Shown here in pieces: positions 17,658-26,370 of a stretch of DNA of 36,234 nt (position 1 is its first letter; each line of letters opens with the position of its first letter). Source of the stretch: Taibaiella sp. (GTDB taxonomy: Bacteria; Bacteroidota; Bacteroidia; Chitinophagales; Chitinophagaceae). The translations under genes and the position numbers were made by a program. The stretch is from positions 1 through 36,234 of the forward strand of contig JAHHDV010000006.1 of assembly GCA_019739295.1 (NCBI GenBank). Direction: 5' to 3'. The notes beneath the pieces are model-generated. The model did no database searches. It worked only from the letters and a program-made list of their open reading frames with translations, and was not told where the DNA came from.

Positions 17658-18935
17658 ATGAAATTCAACATAAATAAAATCACAATTGTAACAGTGATAA
17701 CTGTTTTAATATTTGCATTTTCCGCTTGCAATAATCAGAAAGATGGAAATGGGCAGAACCAGGAAGCAAAAGAAATTCAAAGAGAAGAAGCCGAGGAAGA
17801 AGTACCAACCATTGCCACTCTTTCAGAGGAACAATTAAAGATAGTTGGAATAAAAATAGGCACAATAGAACAAAGAGAGCTGTCTGCAACTATCAAAGCA
17901 AATGGAAATCTGAATGTTCCTAATAACAACAAAGCCAACGCTACAACTTTATATGGTGGAGTGATAAGAACATTGAAAGTTCAAATTGGGGATTATGTTA
18001 GAAAGGGTGAAATAATAGCAACTATTGCCAATCCGCAGTTTATACAATTACAGGAAGAATATTTGAGTGTAGTAAGTAAGATAACTTTTGCAGAGCAAGA
18101 GCTATCAAGACAAAAAGAGTTAAATGAAGGAAATGCTGGCGCAAAGAAAAATTTACAAAGTGCAACAGCCGAATTGAACAGCCTTCGTACTCGAAAAGCG
18201 TCTTTACATCAACAACTACAATTAATGGGCATCAATCCCAGCACCTTATCAAACAGTAATTTGAAATCTGCTCTGACAGTAATTAGTCCTTTAAATGGCA
18301 CAGTAAGTAATGTTTACGCTAAAATTGGAAGTTATGTAGATGTTTCTTCGCCGGTAATTGAAATAGTAGATAACAGCTCATTACATTTGGATTTACAAGT
18401 ATTCGAAAAAGATTTACCACAAATAAAAATCGGGCAAACTATTCATTTTAGATTGACAAATAATCCAACCACAGAATATGAGGCTACGGTTTTCAATATC
18501 GGTTCATCTTTTCAAAACGAGAGTAAAACTATTGCTGTACGTTGTCGTATAAAAGGTAGTAAAATTGGTTTAATTGATGGAATGAACATAACAGGGGTTG
18601 TAAGCTTAAGCAATGTAACTACACCTGCTGTTCCCAATGATGCCATCGTAAATACTGATGGTAAATATTATATTTTCGTACAAACCGATAAAAAAGCAGA
18701 AGAGCATCACGAAGAAGGTAAAGAAGAAGAAAATCATAAAGATGCTGATAAAAATGAAAAGGAAGATAAGGCAAGTATAAATTTTGAAAAAATAGAAATA
18801 TTGAAAGGGGTATCTGATATGGGGTATACCGCAATTACTTTTATCAAACAAGTTCCTGCCAATCAAAAAATCGTTGTAAAAGGAGCATTTTTTGTAAATG
18901 CAAAATTATCTAATGCAGGAGAAGACGAAGATTAA
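17658..18935 (+). CDS. cusB: CusB/CzcB-type periplasmic adaptor (membrane fusion protein)
   Basis: 425 residues. The signal VITVLIFAFSAC followed by NNQK is a lipoprotein signal with Cys at about residue 24. The order is acidic linker, barrel-sandwich lipoyl half (LYGGVIRTLKVQIGDYVRKG), coiled-coil hairpin (LQEEYLSVVSKITFAEQELSR), second lipoyl half (VISPLNGTVSNVYAKIGSYV) and beta-barrel. A His/Glu-rich insert (EEHHEEGKEEENHKD, about residues 355-369) may bind metal. It bridges the RND pump and the outer-membrane factor. It lies between the pump and the ATPase in one likely operon. Confidence 0.88.
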   Translation: MKFNINKITIVTVITVLIFAFSACNNQKDGNGQNQEAKEIQREEAEEEVPTIATLSEEQLKIVGIKIGTIEQRELSATIKANGNLNVPNNNKANATTLYGGVIRTLKVQIGDYVRKGEIIATIANPQFIQLQEEYLSVVSKITFAEQELSRQKELNEGNAGAKKNLQSATAELNSLRTRKASLHQQLQLMGINPSTLSNSNLKSALTVISPLNGTVSNVYAKIGSYVDVSSPVIEIVDNSSLHLDLQVFEKDLPQIKIGQTIHFRLTNNPTTEYEATVFNIGSSFQNESKTIAVRCRIKGSKIGLIDGMNITGVVSLSNVTTPAVPNDAIVNTDGKYYIFVQTDKKAEEHHEEGKEEENHKDADKNEKEDKASINFEKIEILKGVSDMGYTAITFIKQVPANQKIVVKGAFFVNAKLSNAGEDED

Positions 18936-18952
18936 CCAATAATAACTAAACG

Positions 18953-20998
18953 ATGATAAATACAGATAAAAATCACAAGCATATTTATGATGCGCAGGGC
19001 AAGCAACTCTGCTGCACGGAGGAGAACAAAAACGATGCCCAAACAAATACAGGGCAGAGTACTGATAATGTTTGTTGCTCAACGGATGAAAAAGTTAATC
19101 AAAAGAGCAATGAACGAAGTGAAGCTGTTGATAAAAACAGCGTTATAAAAATGTTTTTACCAGGAATTATTTCTTTGGTACTATTGCTAATTGCTATTTA
19201 CTTAGACAATGTCTTGAAACCTGAATGGTTTCAAGGTTGGGTAAGAACTGTTTGGTATATAATAGCTTATGCACCAGTCGGATTTCCTGTAATTAAAGAA
19301 GCTTTTGAAAGTATTGGTAAAGGCGATGTTTTTTCAGAATTTTTGCTGATGAGTATTGCTACTATTGGAGCCTTTACCATTGGTGAATACCCCGAGGGTG
19401 TTGCTGTAATGCTGTTTTATGCTGTTGGTGAAGTCTTTCAGTCATTAGCAGTAAAGAGAGCTAAAACAAATATCAAATCTTTACTCGACCAACGTCCTGA
19501 TGAAGTAACCATTTTACAAGGCACTCAAACAAAAGTTGTAAAAGCTGAAACAGTTACTATTGGAGAGATAATACAATTGAAGCCTGGAGAAAAGTTAGGA
19601 TTGGACGGAGAATTATTGTCCGAAGCTGCATCTTTCAATACAGCAGCTCTTACGGGTGAGAGCAAGCCTGACACTAAATCAAAAGGTGAAACGGTACTGG
19701 CAGGGATGATAAACTTAAATACCGTTTCACAGGTAAAAGTGACAACCGCCTATACGGATAGTAAACTAAGTAAAATTTTAGAACTGGTACAAAACGCTAC
19801 TTCTCAAAAAGCTCCTACAGAATTATTCATCAGAAAATTTGCAAAAGTATATACACCAATTGTAGTGCTGTTAGCTATTTTAATTACAGTATTGCCGTAT
19901 TTATTTGTAGAAAACTATGTATTCAGCCAATGGCTATACAGAGCATTGGTATTCTTGGTTATATCGTGCCCTTGCGCATTGGTAATAAGTATTCCGTTAG
20001 GATATTTTGGAGGAATTGGTGCAGCGAGTAAGAATGGAATTCTGTTTAAAGGAAGTAATTTTTTAGATGCAATTGCTAATATCCAAAATCTAGTAATGGA
20101 TAAAACAGGTACAATGACCGAAGGCGTTTTTAAAGTGCAGGAAGTAGTTTTAGACAATGATTTTAATCAAGCTGAAATTTTACAAATGGTAAATGCATTA
20201 GAAAGCCACAGTACACACCCTGTTGCAACTGCCATTCACGAATATGTTGGAAAAATAAACAACGAAATCAAACTAGAGAATACAGAAGAAATCGCAGGAC
20301 ACGGGTTGAGAGCTATTATAAATGGCAAAGAATTATTGGTAGGAAATTTTAAACTGATGAATAAATTCTCTATCCCTTACGGCATTGACCCCAATAGCAT
20401 TGTTTACACAGTAATCGCAGTGGCTTATGATAAAAAGTATGTCGGCTATATCACGATTGCCGACAGTATTAAAGAAGACGCACAGCTAACCATTGATAAA
20501 CTCAAAGAATTAGGTGTAAAAACCACAATGTTAAGTGGAGATAAAACCACTGTTGTAAAATTTGTTGCAGAAAAATTGAACATTAATAATGCATTTGGCG
20601 ATTTATTACCCGAAGATAAAGTAAATAAAGTAAAAGAAATCAAAACCAAAAATGAAACAGTTGCCTTTGTCGGTGATGGCGTGAATGATGCACCCGTTGT
20701 GGCATTAAGTGATGTTGGTATTGCAATGGGCGGTTTGGGAAGCGATGCGACCATTGAAACGGCAGATGTGGTAATACAAGACGACAAACCGAGTAAAATA
20801 CCTATGGCAATCAATATAGGCAAGCAGACAAAGAAAATCGTTTGGCAAAATATAGCTTTAGCATTCGGAGTAAAAGCTATTGTACTAGTTTTGGGAGCTG
20901 GGGGCTTAGCGACTATGTGGGAAGCTGTTTTTGCCGATGTTGGGGTTGCCTTATTAGCTATACTAAACGCAGTAAGGATACAGCGGATGAAATTTTAA
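18953..20998 (+). CDS. ZntA/CadA-type Zn/Cd/Pb-exporting P1B-ATPase
   Basis: 681 residues. The N-terminus lacks an HMA domain but has two CC pairs (KQLCCTEEN, DNVCCSTDE) and His residues (KNHKHIYD) that can bind metal. The metal-transport motif SCPCALV (about residue 339), the phosphorylation motif DKTGTMTEG, the MLSGDKTT hinge, and GDGVNDAP follow. The last membrane pair has NIALAFGVKAIVLVLG and WEAVFADVGVA, the Lys and Asp typical of the zinc/cadmium/lead subgroup. It starts 17 bp after cusB, so cytoplasmic export to the periplasm and CusABC export across the envelope are likely coupled. Confidence 0.9.
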   Translation: MINTDKNHKHIYDAQGKQLCCTEENKNDAQTNTGQSTDNVCCSTDEKVNQKSNERSEAVDKNSVIKMFLPGIISLVLLLIAIYLDNVLKPEWFQGWVRTVWYIIAYAPVGFPVIKEAFESIGKGDVFSEFLLMSIATIGAFTIGEYPEGVAVMLFYAVGEVFQSLAVKRAKTNIKSLLDQRPDEVTILQGTQTKVVKAETVTIGEIIQLKPGEKLGLDGELLSEAASFNTAALTGESKPDTKSKGETVLAGMINLNTVSQVKVTTAYTDSKLSKILELVQNATSQKAPTELFIRKFAKVYTPIVVLLAILITVLPYLFVENYVFSQWLYRALVFLVISCPCALVISIPLGYFGGIGAASKNGILFKGSNFLDAIANIQNLVMDKTGTMTEGVFKVQEVVLDNDFNQAEILQMVNALESHSTHPVATAIHEYVGKINNEIKLENTEEIAGHGLRAIINGKELLVGNFKLMNKFSIPYGIDPNSIVYTVIAVAYDKKYVGYITIADSIKEDAQLTIDKLKELGVKTTMLSGDKTTVVKFVAEKLNINNAFGDLLPEDKVNKVKEIKTKNETVAFVGDGVNDAPVVALSDVGIAMGGLGSDATIETADVVIQDDKPSKIPMAINIGKQTKKIVWQNIALAFGVKAIVLVLGAGGLATMWEAVFADVGVALLAILNAVRIQRMKF

Positions 20999-21333
20999 GA
21001 TTAGAACATCCTAATGATGAATAAAACAGACAATTCGTAAGAAAGGCAAAAGTTATCAAATGTCAATTTGTCGAAGGAGAAGAAGAAGAAGAAAAGACCT
21101 TCGCTCTTTATGATACTTTTTGGGATATTTTTTAGCTCTGTGTCTTATTGCTTTGATATACATAAAATTAGACACTATTATATCTATCCCTATCACTAAA
21201 AATGGACTTATTAGTTCTGTATCGAGCAAAAACCAAAGTTCCAAAAGAGAAACCCGAAAATGCAAATTTCTTTCAAATATGACAGTATTTGGGCTTCTCT
21301 ATTATTGTTTAAAAAATAGATTTAGGATAACGG
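20999..21333. other. Gap between the Zn ATPase and rteC without a convincing gene
   Basis: About 335 bp of AT-rich DNA. Open frames such as 21120-21341 (plus) and 21056-21265 (minus) have no recognisable motif. A purine-rich stretch (gaaggagaagaagaagaag, 21074-21092) and a weak -7 box TAGATTTA (21317-21324), 9 bp before the rteC ATG, are the only features seen. Confidence 0.5.
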
Positions 21334-22158
21334 ATGGATAAATTTTATAACGAAACGCTGGCTAAGCTGGAAAACGAAATCAAAGAATTTGAGATTGAAG
21401 CAGACTGTTCGATAGAACGCATTGAAGCAGTTATACAACTTATTATCAAATGTTTATTCGACGTAAAAAAATATATTTTAAAAAGAGGATTTAAGAATGT
21501 TGATGAAGAAATTCGCTTTTTTAAATATCAAAAGCCAATTATCGTTTCAAAGCTCATCTATTATAATGCCATCTATAAAATCGAAACGAGAAGACCGTAT
21601 GGAAATAAGCGTACCAAGAAATATTTTGTCAAAGAACTGAAAAAGCTAAAAAGGTTCTTTGACAACAACCTTGATTTTTACAAGTATTACCGAAGTAATA
21701 ATTCTTTTGTTGACGAGAAGTTTTTTGTACGTGATAAGCACGATATAAGACTATGGTTGGACACATTTTATTTTGAGGCAGACCATCGCTTTTCTACTTC
21801 GCACGATTATAAGGTTGCCAAGATAATTGCCAATGACCTGATACAAGTTTATTTGGAAGACAGGTTAAATAATATCAATCAGAAAAAGGTTTCAGACAAT
21901 TCGTTGAAATGGACAGCAAGTAAAACTGCACTCACGGAACTCATTTATGCACTGTACTCCCACGGTGTATTTAACAATGGGAATACAGACATAAAATTGA
22001 TTGCCAAAACTTTTGAAGATGCCTTTAATATTGAATTAGGCGACTTTTACCACACGTTTATGGAACTGAAAGCCCGCAAAATAAACCGTACAAAATTCCT
22101 TGACAATCTGTGTGAAGCACTGATTAAGAAAATGGATGAGCAGGACGAAAAACAGTAA
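21334..22158 (+). CDS. rteC: RteC-family regulator, intact copy
   Basis: 274 residues, mostly helical, starting MDKFYNETLAKLENEI. Recognisable RteC blocks are IRFFKYQKPIIVSKLIYYNAIY, LDFYKYYRSNNSF, RDKHDIRLWLDTFYFE, SLKWTASKTALTELIYALYS and FHTFMELKARKINRTKFLDNLCE. In CTnDOT RteC activates the excision operon; homologues mark many Bacteroidota ICEs. A second copy with the same C-terminal half lies at 34395. The ATG at 21334 aligns with the second copy's MDKFYNE, supporting this start. Confidence 0.88.
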   Translation: MDKFYNETLAKLENEIKEFEIEADCSIERIEAVIQLIIKCLFDVKKYILKRGFKNVDEEIRFFKYQKPIIVSKLIYYNAIYKIETRRPYGNKRTKKYFVKELKKLKRFFDNNLDFYKYYRSNNSFVDEKFFVRDKHDIRLWLDTFYFEADHRFSTSHDYKVAKIIANDLIQVYLEDRLNNINQKKVSDNSLKWTASKTALTELIYALYSHGVFNNGNTDIKLIAKTFEDAFNIELGDFYHTFMELKARKINRTKFLDNLCEALIKKMDEQDEKQ

Positions 22159-22220
22159 ACATATATGTACAACGCCTTTATTCCTCGTGACAAGAAGTCA
22201 AAGTAATTAAACTTAAATCG

Positions 22221-22228
22221 TAAATTTG
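22221..22228 (+). promoter_or_regulatory. -7 box (TAAATTTG) upstream of the AraC regulator
   Basis: A perfect TAnnTTTG element 45 bp before the ATG at 22274, leaving a leader of about 40 nt. No TTTG is seen at the expected -33 spacing. Confidence 0.45.
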
Positions 22229-22273
22229 TTTATTGCTTTTATATTAAATACAAAATGTGGGCAGAGAATAAAT

Positions 22274-22837
22274 ATGAATACACTCTTTATAAAAAATATG
22301 GTCTGTAACCGCTGCATTATAGTGGTGCAAAATGAATTGGAAAAACTCGGTTTAGGCATTAAGAATATAAAATTGGGCGAAGTAACCTTAGCACAAGAGA
22401 TAACCCCTACAAAAAAAGATGCTTTGGTAAAAACTTTAGAGCCATTGGGATTTGAGATAATTGACGATAAAAAAAGTAGGATAATAGAGAAGATAAAGAA
22501 CACTATCATTGACTTGGTACACCATCAAGATAATGATGTAAAAATCAATCTTTCAGATGTATTGAGCGATAAATTGCATCACGATTATAATTACCTGTCC
22601 AATCTGTTTTCAGAGGTAGAGGGTACTACTATTGAAAAATACTTTATTGCCCAAAAGGTTGAAAAAGTAAAAGAATTGCTGGTGTACGATGAGTTGTCTT
22701 TGAGTGAAATTGCTTTTCGTCTGAACTATTCGAGTGTATCCTACCTAAGCAATCAATTCAAAAAAGTAACAGGACTGACACCGAGCTATTTCAAACAGAT
22801 AAAAGAAGATAAAAGAAAGCCATTGGATAAAGTGTAA
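22274..22837 (+). CDS. AraC-family regulator with an HMA-like N-terminal domain
   Basis: 187 residues from ATG 22274. The frame opens earlier at 22226, but that 16-residue extension overlaps the promoter box and is not needed. Residues 1-70 look like a heavy-metal-associated fold: strand TLFIKNMVCNRCIIVVQ with CxxC in the usual loop position and a final EPLGFEIIDD. Residues about 80-187 are an AraC DNA-binding domain with two helix-turn-helix units: DYNYLSNLFSEVEGTTIEKY and LSLSEIAFRLNYSSVSYLSN followed by FKKVTGLTPSYFK. This suggests a direct copper or other thiophilic-metal sensor for the downstream copA module. It lies 90 bp upstream of copA on the same strand. Confidence 0.8.
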   Translation: MNTLFIKNMVCNRCIIVVQNELEKLGLGIKNIKLGEVTLAQEITPTKKDALVKTLEPLGFEIIDDKKSRIIEKIKNTIIDLVHHQDNDVKINLSDVLSDKLHHDYNYLSNLFSEVEGTTIEKYFIAQKVEKVKELLVYDELSLSEIAFRLNYSSVSYLSNQFKKVTGLTPSYFKQIKEDKRKPLDKV

Positions 22838-22926
22838 ATAAATTTTACAAATCAATTCCAAAATTTCACAATAGCACCCGTTGATATAATAGCCAATTTT
22901 GCATTGTTAATTAAAGCAAGCAGAAT

Positions 22927-25341
22927 ATGGCAACTAATAATAAAGAAACAATATACATTCCATTGGAGGATGTGGAAAGCGAACATTGTGCATTAATCGT
23001 TGAAAAAGGGTTGACACAAGTAAAAGGCATAGAAACCCACAAAGTAGAGCTAAATAACCGCAGGGCAGCTATTACAGTAGATAGCAATGAAACAGTAGGC
23101 GAAGCTGTTAAGGCAATTAAAGATTTAGGTTACGGAGTTCCTACGGTTAAAAGTGCTTTTCCGGTATTGGGCATGACCTGCGCATCCTGTGCGGGCAGTG
23201 CCGAAAGCATTGTTAAATACCAATCGGGAGTAGTTGATGCTTCCGTGAATTTTGCAACGGGTAATCTTACGGTAGAATATCTACCAAACATGACCAATGC
23301 TTCAACGCTGCAAAAAGCAGTACAAGGAGTTGGTTATGACTTATTGATTGAAGACGAAACCACACAGCAGGAAACGTTAGAAGCTATTCACACCGAGAAA
23401 TTCAGGAAACTCAAAAACAAAACCATTTGGGCAATCATCCTCTCTTTGCCTGTGGTGGTAATCGGTATGTTCTTTATGGATATGCCTTATGCAAACCTGA
23501 TAATGTGGCTTTTCTCAACTCCGGTACTTGTCTGGTTAGGAAAAGACTTTTTTATCAATGCGTGGAAGCAGGCAAAACATCGTTCTGCCAATATGGATAC
23601 ACTGGTTGCATTAAGTACTGGTATTGCTTACCTGTTCAGTGTATTCAATATGTTATTTGCAGACTTTTGGCATCAAAGAGGGCTACACGCTCACGTTTAT
23701 TTTGAAGCCGCTGCCGTAATTATCGCATTTATCCTCTTGGGGAAACTGTTAGAGGAAAGAGCCAAAGGTAATACATCTTCAGCCATTAAAAAGCTAATGG
23801 GCTTACAGCCTAAAACGGTTATTGTGATAGAAGCTGATGGCACAGAAAGACAGAAGGCTATTGAAGATGTAAGTGCAGGTGATATTATACTCGTAAAGCC
23901 CGGCGAAAAAATTGCGGTGGATGGTATGGTAACATCAGGTAATTCCTATGTGGACGAAAGTATGCTAAGCGGTGAGCCTGTGCCTGTGTTGAAAAAGGAA
24001 AATGAAAAGGTATTTGCCGGAACGATTAACCAAAAAGGCAGCTTTCAATTCAAAGCGGTGAAAGTTGGCAAAGAAACCATGCTTGCACACATCATCAAAA
24101 TGGTACAGGATGCACAGGGAAGCAAAGCTCCAGTACAGAAGCTGGTAGATAAGATTGCAGGCATCTTTGTTCCGGTAGTAATGGGTATTGCTATCCTTAC
24201 ATTTATCTTATGGTTGGTGTTAGGGGGCGAAAACGGAGTTGTGCAAGGCTTGCTGGCAGCCGTTACGGTATTGGTTATTGCCTGCCCTTGTGCTTTAGGC
24301 TTAGCGACCCCGACCGCCATTATGGTAGGCGTTGGCAAAGGTGCTGAAAACGGTATTTTGATTAAGGATGCGGAAAGCCTTGAACTGGCTAAAAAGATAA
24401 ACGCAATTGTATTGGATAAAACCGGAACCATTACCGAGGGAAGACCACAAGTAACAGATATTGCCTGGCTGAACAATGACGATATGACCAAAAATATTTT
24501 ATTAAGCATCGAAAAGCAATCGGAACATCCATTAGCGGAAGCAGTAGTAAAACATTTGAACGGAGCAGGAAACGCAACTTTATCATTGTTCGACAGCATT
24601 ACAGGTAAAGGCGCAAAAGCAGACCATAACAACGAAACCTATTATGTAGGAAATAAAAAGCTATTGGCAGAAAACAACATCGCTATTGCTGACGAATTAC
24701 AAAACAAAGCCGAAGAATGGGGCAAACAATCCCAAACCGTTATTTGGTTTGCAAACGGCAAACAGGCTCTGTCTGTAATTGCCATTTCCGATAAGATTAA
24801 AGAAACATCGGTGCAAGCTATCCGGGAAATGCAGGATATGGGTATAGACCTGTATATGCTGACCGGAGATAATGAAGCAACCGCCAAAGCCATTGCTGCG
24901 CATACTGGCATTAAACATTACAGAGCCGAGGTATTACCACAGCATAAAGCCGATTTTGTGAAAGAGCTACAAAGCAAAGGTAAAATAGTGGCAATGGTAG
25001 GTGATGGTATCAACGATAGCACCGCATTGGCAACAGCCGATGTAAGTATCGCAATGGGCAAAGGTTCGGACATCGCAATGGAGGTAGCCAAAATGACCAT
25101 CATTTCATCAGACCTTACCAAGATACCACAGGCAATACGATTGTCAAAACAGACCGTAGCCACCATTAAGCAAAACCTGTTTTGGGCGTTTATTTACAAC
25201 CTAATCGGTATTCCGGTGGCAGCGGGCATCCTTTACCCAATTAACGGCTTCTTGCTAAACCCGATGATAGCGGGCGCAGCAATGGCGTTGAGCAGCGTGA
25301 GCGTGGTAAGTAACAGCCTGCGGTTGAAGTGGAAGAAGTAA
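22927..25341 (+). CDS. copA: CopA-type copper-exporting P1B-ATPase
   Basis: 804 residues. Two N-terminal HMA folds are visible: the first (about residues 1-74) has ESEHCALIVEKG in place of the CxxC, so it has lost one ligand; the second has GMTCASCAGSAE (about 82-93). Then come eight membrane segments, TGES-equivalent MLSGEPVP, the Cu(I) transport motif IACPCALGLATPTA, DKTGTITEGRP, HP motif SEHPLAEA, GDGINDSTALATADV and the C-terminal YNLIGIPVAAG / MALSSVSVVSNSLRL typical of the copper subgroup. GDGIND is followed by S rather than the more common A. It exports Cu(I) from cytoplasm to periplasm. Confidence 0.93.
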   Translation: MATNNKETIYIPLEDVESEHCALIVEKGLTQVKGIETHKVELNNRRAAITVDSNETVGEAVKAIKDLGYGVPTVKSAFPVLGMTCASCAGSAESIVKYQSGVVDASVNFATGNLTVEYLPNMTNASTLQKAVQGVGYDLLIEDETTQQETLEAIHTEKFRKLKNKTIWAIILSLPVVVIGMFFMDMPYANLIMWLFSTPVLVWLGKDFFINAWKQAKHRSANMDTLVALSTGIAYLFSVFNMLFADFWHQRGLHAHVYFEAAAVIIAFILLGKLLEERAKGNTSSAIKKLMGLQPKTVIVIEADGTERQKAIEDVSAGDIILVKPGEKIAVDGMVTSGNSYVDESMLSGEPVPVLKKENEKVFAGTINQKGSFQFKAVKVGKETMLAHIIKMVQDAQGSKAPVQKLVDKIAGIFVPVVMGIAILTFILWLVLGGENGVVQGLLAAVTVLVIACPCALGLATPTAIMVGVGKGAENGILIKDAESLELAKKINAIVLDKTGTITEGRPQVTDIAWLNNDDMTKNILLSIEKQSEHPLAEAVVKHLNGAGNATLSLFDSITGKGAKADHNNETYYVGNKKLLAENNIAIADELQNKAEEWGKQSQTVIWFANGKQALSVIAISDKIKETSVQAIREMQDMGIDLYMLTGDNEATAKAIAAHTGIKHYRAEVLPQHKADFVKELQSKGKIVAMVGDGINDSTALATADVSIAMGKGSDIAMEVAKMTIISSDLTKIPQAIRLSKQTVATIKQNLFWAFIYNLIGIPVAAGILYPINGFLLNPMIAGAAMALSSVSVVSNSLRLKWKK

Positions 25342-25405
25342 AACAGTAAAAATCACAAATCAAATAAGAAATTACACAACAATTCTGAACCAAATAGCAC
25401 TGAAA

Positions 25406-25433
25406 TTTGCATTATCAATAACTCTTAAATTTA
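25406..25433 (+). promoter_or_regulatory. Possible promoter of the HMA chaperone gene
   Basis: TTTG (25406-25409) and TAAATTTA (25426-25433) are 16 bp apart, shorter than the usual 19; the ATG at 25440 begins 6 nt after the second box. Weak on spacing. Confidence 0.3.
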
Positions 25434-25439
25434 TTAGCA

Positions 25440-25661
25440 ATGGAAAATAAACAATTTCAATTCAAGACAAACATTAATTGCGGCGGTTGTATCGCATCTG
25501 TAAAACCACACTTGGACAAGGCAGAGGGCATCTGCCATTGGGACGTGGACACCAACAATAAGGACAAGGTGCTTACCGTGAAGTCCGAGGGAATTACCGA
25601 GCAAGAAGTAATATCCACTGTGCAAAAGGCAGGCTTCAAAATAGAGCCTTTGAACGTCTAA
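25440..25661 (+). CDS. HMA-domain metallochaperone (CopZ-like)
   Basis: 73 residues forming a single HMA domain: strand KQFQFKTNINCGGCIASVKP with CGGC (about 14-17), then WDVDTNNKDKVLTV and TEQEVISTVQKAGFKIEPL. It lacks a signal peptide, so it is cytoplasmic and could deliver copper to CopA, whose gene ends 98 bp upstream. It is followed by a strong hairpin that probably ends the copA transcript. Confidence 0.85.
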   Translation: MENKQFQFKTNINCGGCIASVKPHLDKAEGICHWDVDTNNKDKVLTVKSEGITEQEVISTVQKAGFKIEPLNV

Positions 25662-25674
25662 TCCAAAGTCTTTT

Positions 25675-25732
25675 AAAATGCCCTTTTCTGACCGAACTTT
25701 TACAAGGGTAGGCTTTCAGGAAAGGGTATTTT
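25675..25732. terminator. Terminator-like hairpin after the chaperone gene
   Basis: AAAATGCCCTTTTCTG (25675-25690) and CAGGAAAGGGTATTTT (25717-25732) are 16-nt arms that pair fully apart from two G-U positions. The second arm ends in a short T run. It starts 13 bp after the stop. Confidence 0.65.
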
Positions 25733-25833
25733 ATCAATTCTGAAAAAAGACTGAAAGGCTATTGCGGATGTAGTATTTTTTGTTTATATAGCAAAAAAAA
25801 GGCAAAACGATAAAAAAAAACCAATCTTATTTG

Positions 25834-25841
25834 TAACTTTG
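25834..25841 (+). promoter_or_regulatory. TAnnTTTG -7 box (TAACTTTG) upstream of the Cys-rich protein
   Basis: A perfect -7 consensus after an AT-rich stretch with long A runs (25792-25820). The only plausible start of the downstream gene, TTG at 25847, follows 5 nt later, implying an almost leaderless message. Confidence 0.5.
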
Positions 25842-25846
25842 TAGCG

Positions 25847-26233
25847 TTGAAAAATTTGAGAATACATATAAGCATTTTAACACTTTTCTTTTTGGGTTTC
25901 TTCCTGATGCCCAATCAGAGTTATGCTTGTTCCAAAAAATCAACACAAACCGAGCAGTCTTCCTGCTCAAAAGAAAAATCCAAAAAATCAGAACATAAAA
26001 AAGGTTGCAAGGGCAAATCCTGTAAAAAATGCAAAAGTGACAATTGCGGGGGCGGTTGTTCACACAGCTCTTGCAGGTGCGGTGCTTCAATCACTTCTTT
26101 AAGTTTACCAGTTATAATCGAATTAAAAGCAAAAAATCAATTTGCAGCAAGTAAAAAGCAAAAATTCGGTTTCAAAGAAGCCTATTATTCTTCGGGCTTT
26201 TTCTCCATTTGGCTACCGCCTAAAATAAGCTAA
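25847..26233 (+). CDS. Small exported Cys/Lys-rich protein, function unknown
   Basis: 128 residues from a TTG start (LKNLRIHISILTLFFLGFFL), chosen because it is the only start that keeps the signal peptide, which ends near NQSYAC. The mature N-terminal half is packed with lysines and cysteines, including KGCKGKSCKKCKSDNCGGGC and SHSSCRCG, a metallothionein-like density of 14 cysteines. The C-terminus is ordered-looking and ends FSIWLPPKIS, shared in form with the protein at 12804. A periplasmic copper-binding role is likely from content and context; no named family is certain. Confidence 0.65.
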   Translation: MKNLRIHISILTLFFLGFFLMPNQSYACSKKSTQTEQSSCSKEKSKKSEHKKGCKGKSCKKCKSDNCGGGCSHSSCRCGASITSLSLPVIIELKAKNQFAASKKQKFGFKEAYYSSGFFSIWLPPKIS

Positions 26234-26235
26234 AA

Positions 26236-26255
26236 CTATGGCCTGATAGCCATAG
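26236..26255. terminator. Small hairpin right after the Cys-rich gene
   Basis: CTATGGC (26236-26242) and GCCATAG (26249-26255) are perfect 7-bp arms around CTGATA, 2 bp after the stop. No T run follows, so termination is uncertain. Confidence 0.4.
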
Positions 26256-26326
26256 GTGTGTCCTGTCAGAAGCTGTTCCGGCTTTTGCAAATCCCCTATT
26301 TGTATCATTTACTTAAAATTTAAAAC

Positions 26327-26355
26327 AGAAACGGGTTTATCAATCCCCCGTTTCT
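26327..26355. promoter_or_regulatory. Hairpin just upstream of the HMA-DUF3347 gene
   Basis: AGAAACGGG (26327-26335) and CCCGTTTCT (26347-26355) are perfect 9-bp arms around an 11-nt loop. The hairpin ends 15 bp before the ATG at 26371. It could be a leader structure, an operator or the end of the upstream transcript. Confidence 0.4.
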
Positions 26356-26370
26356 CAAAATGTAATTATT

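Noticed and set aside
21120..21341. Small membrane-like protein before rteC
   Set aside because: No motif, overlaps the rteC start, and the hydrophobic stretch can arise in AT-rich DNA.
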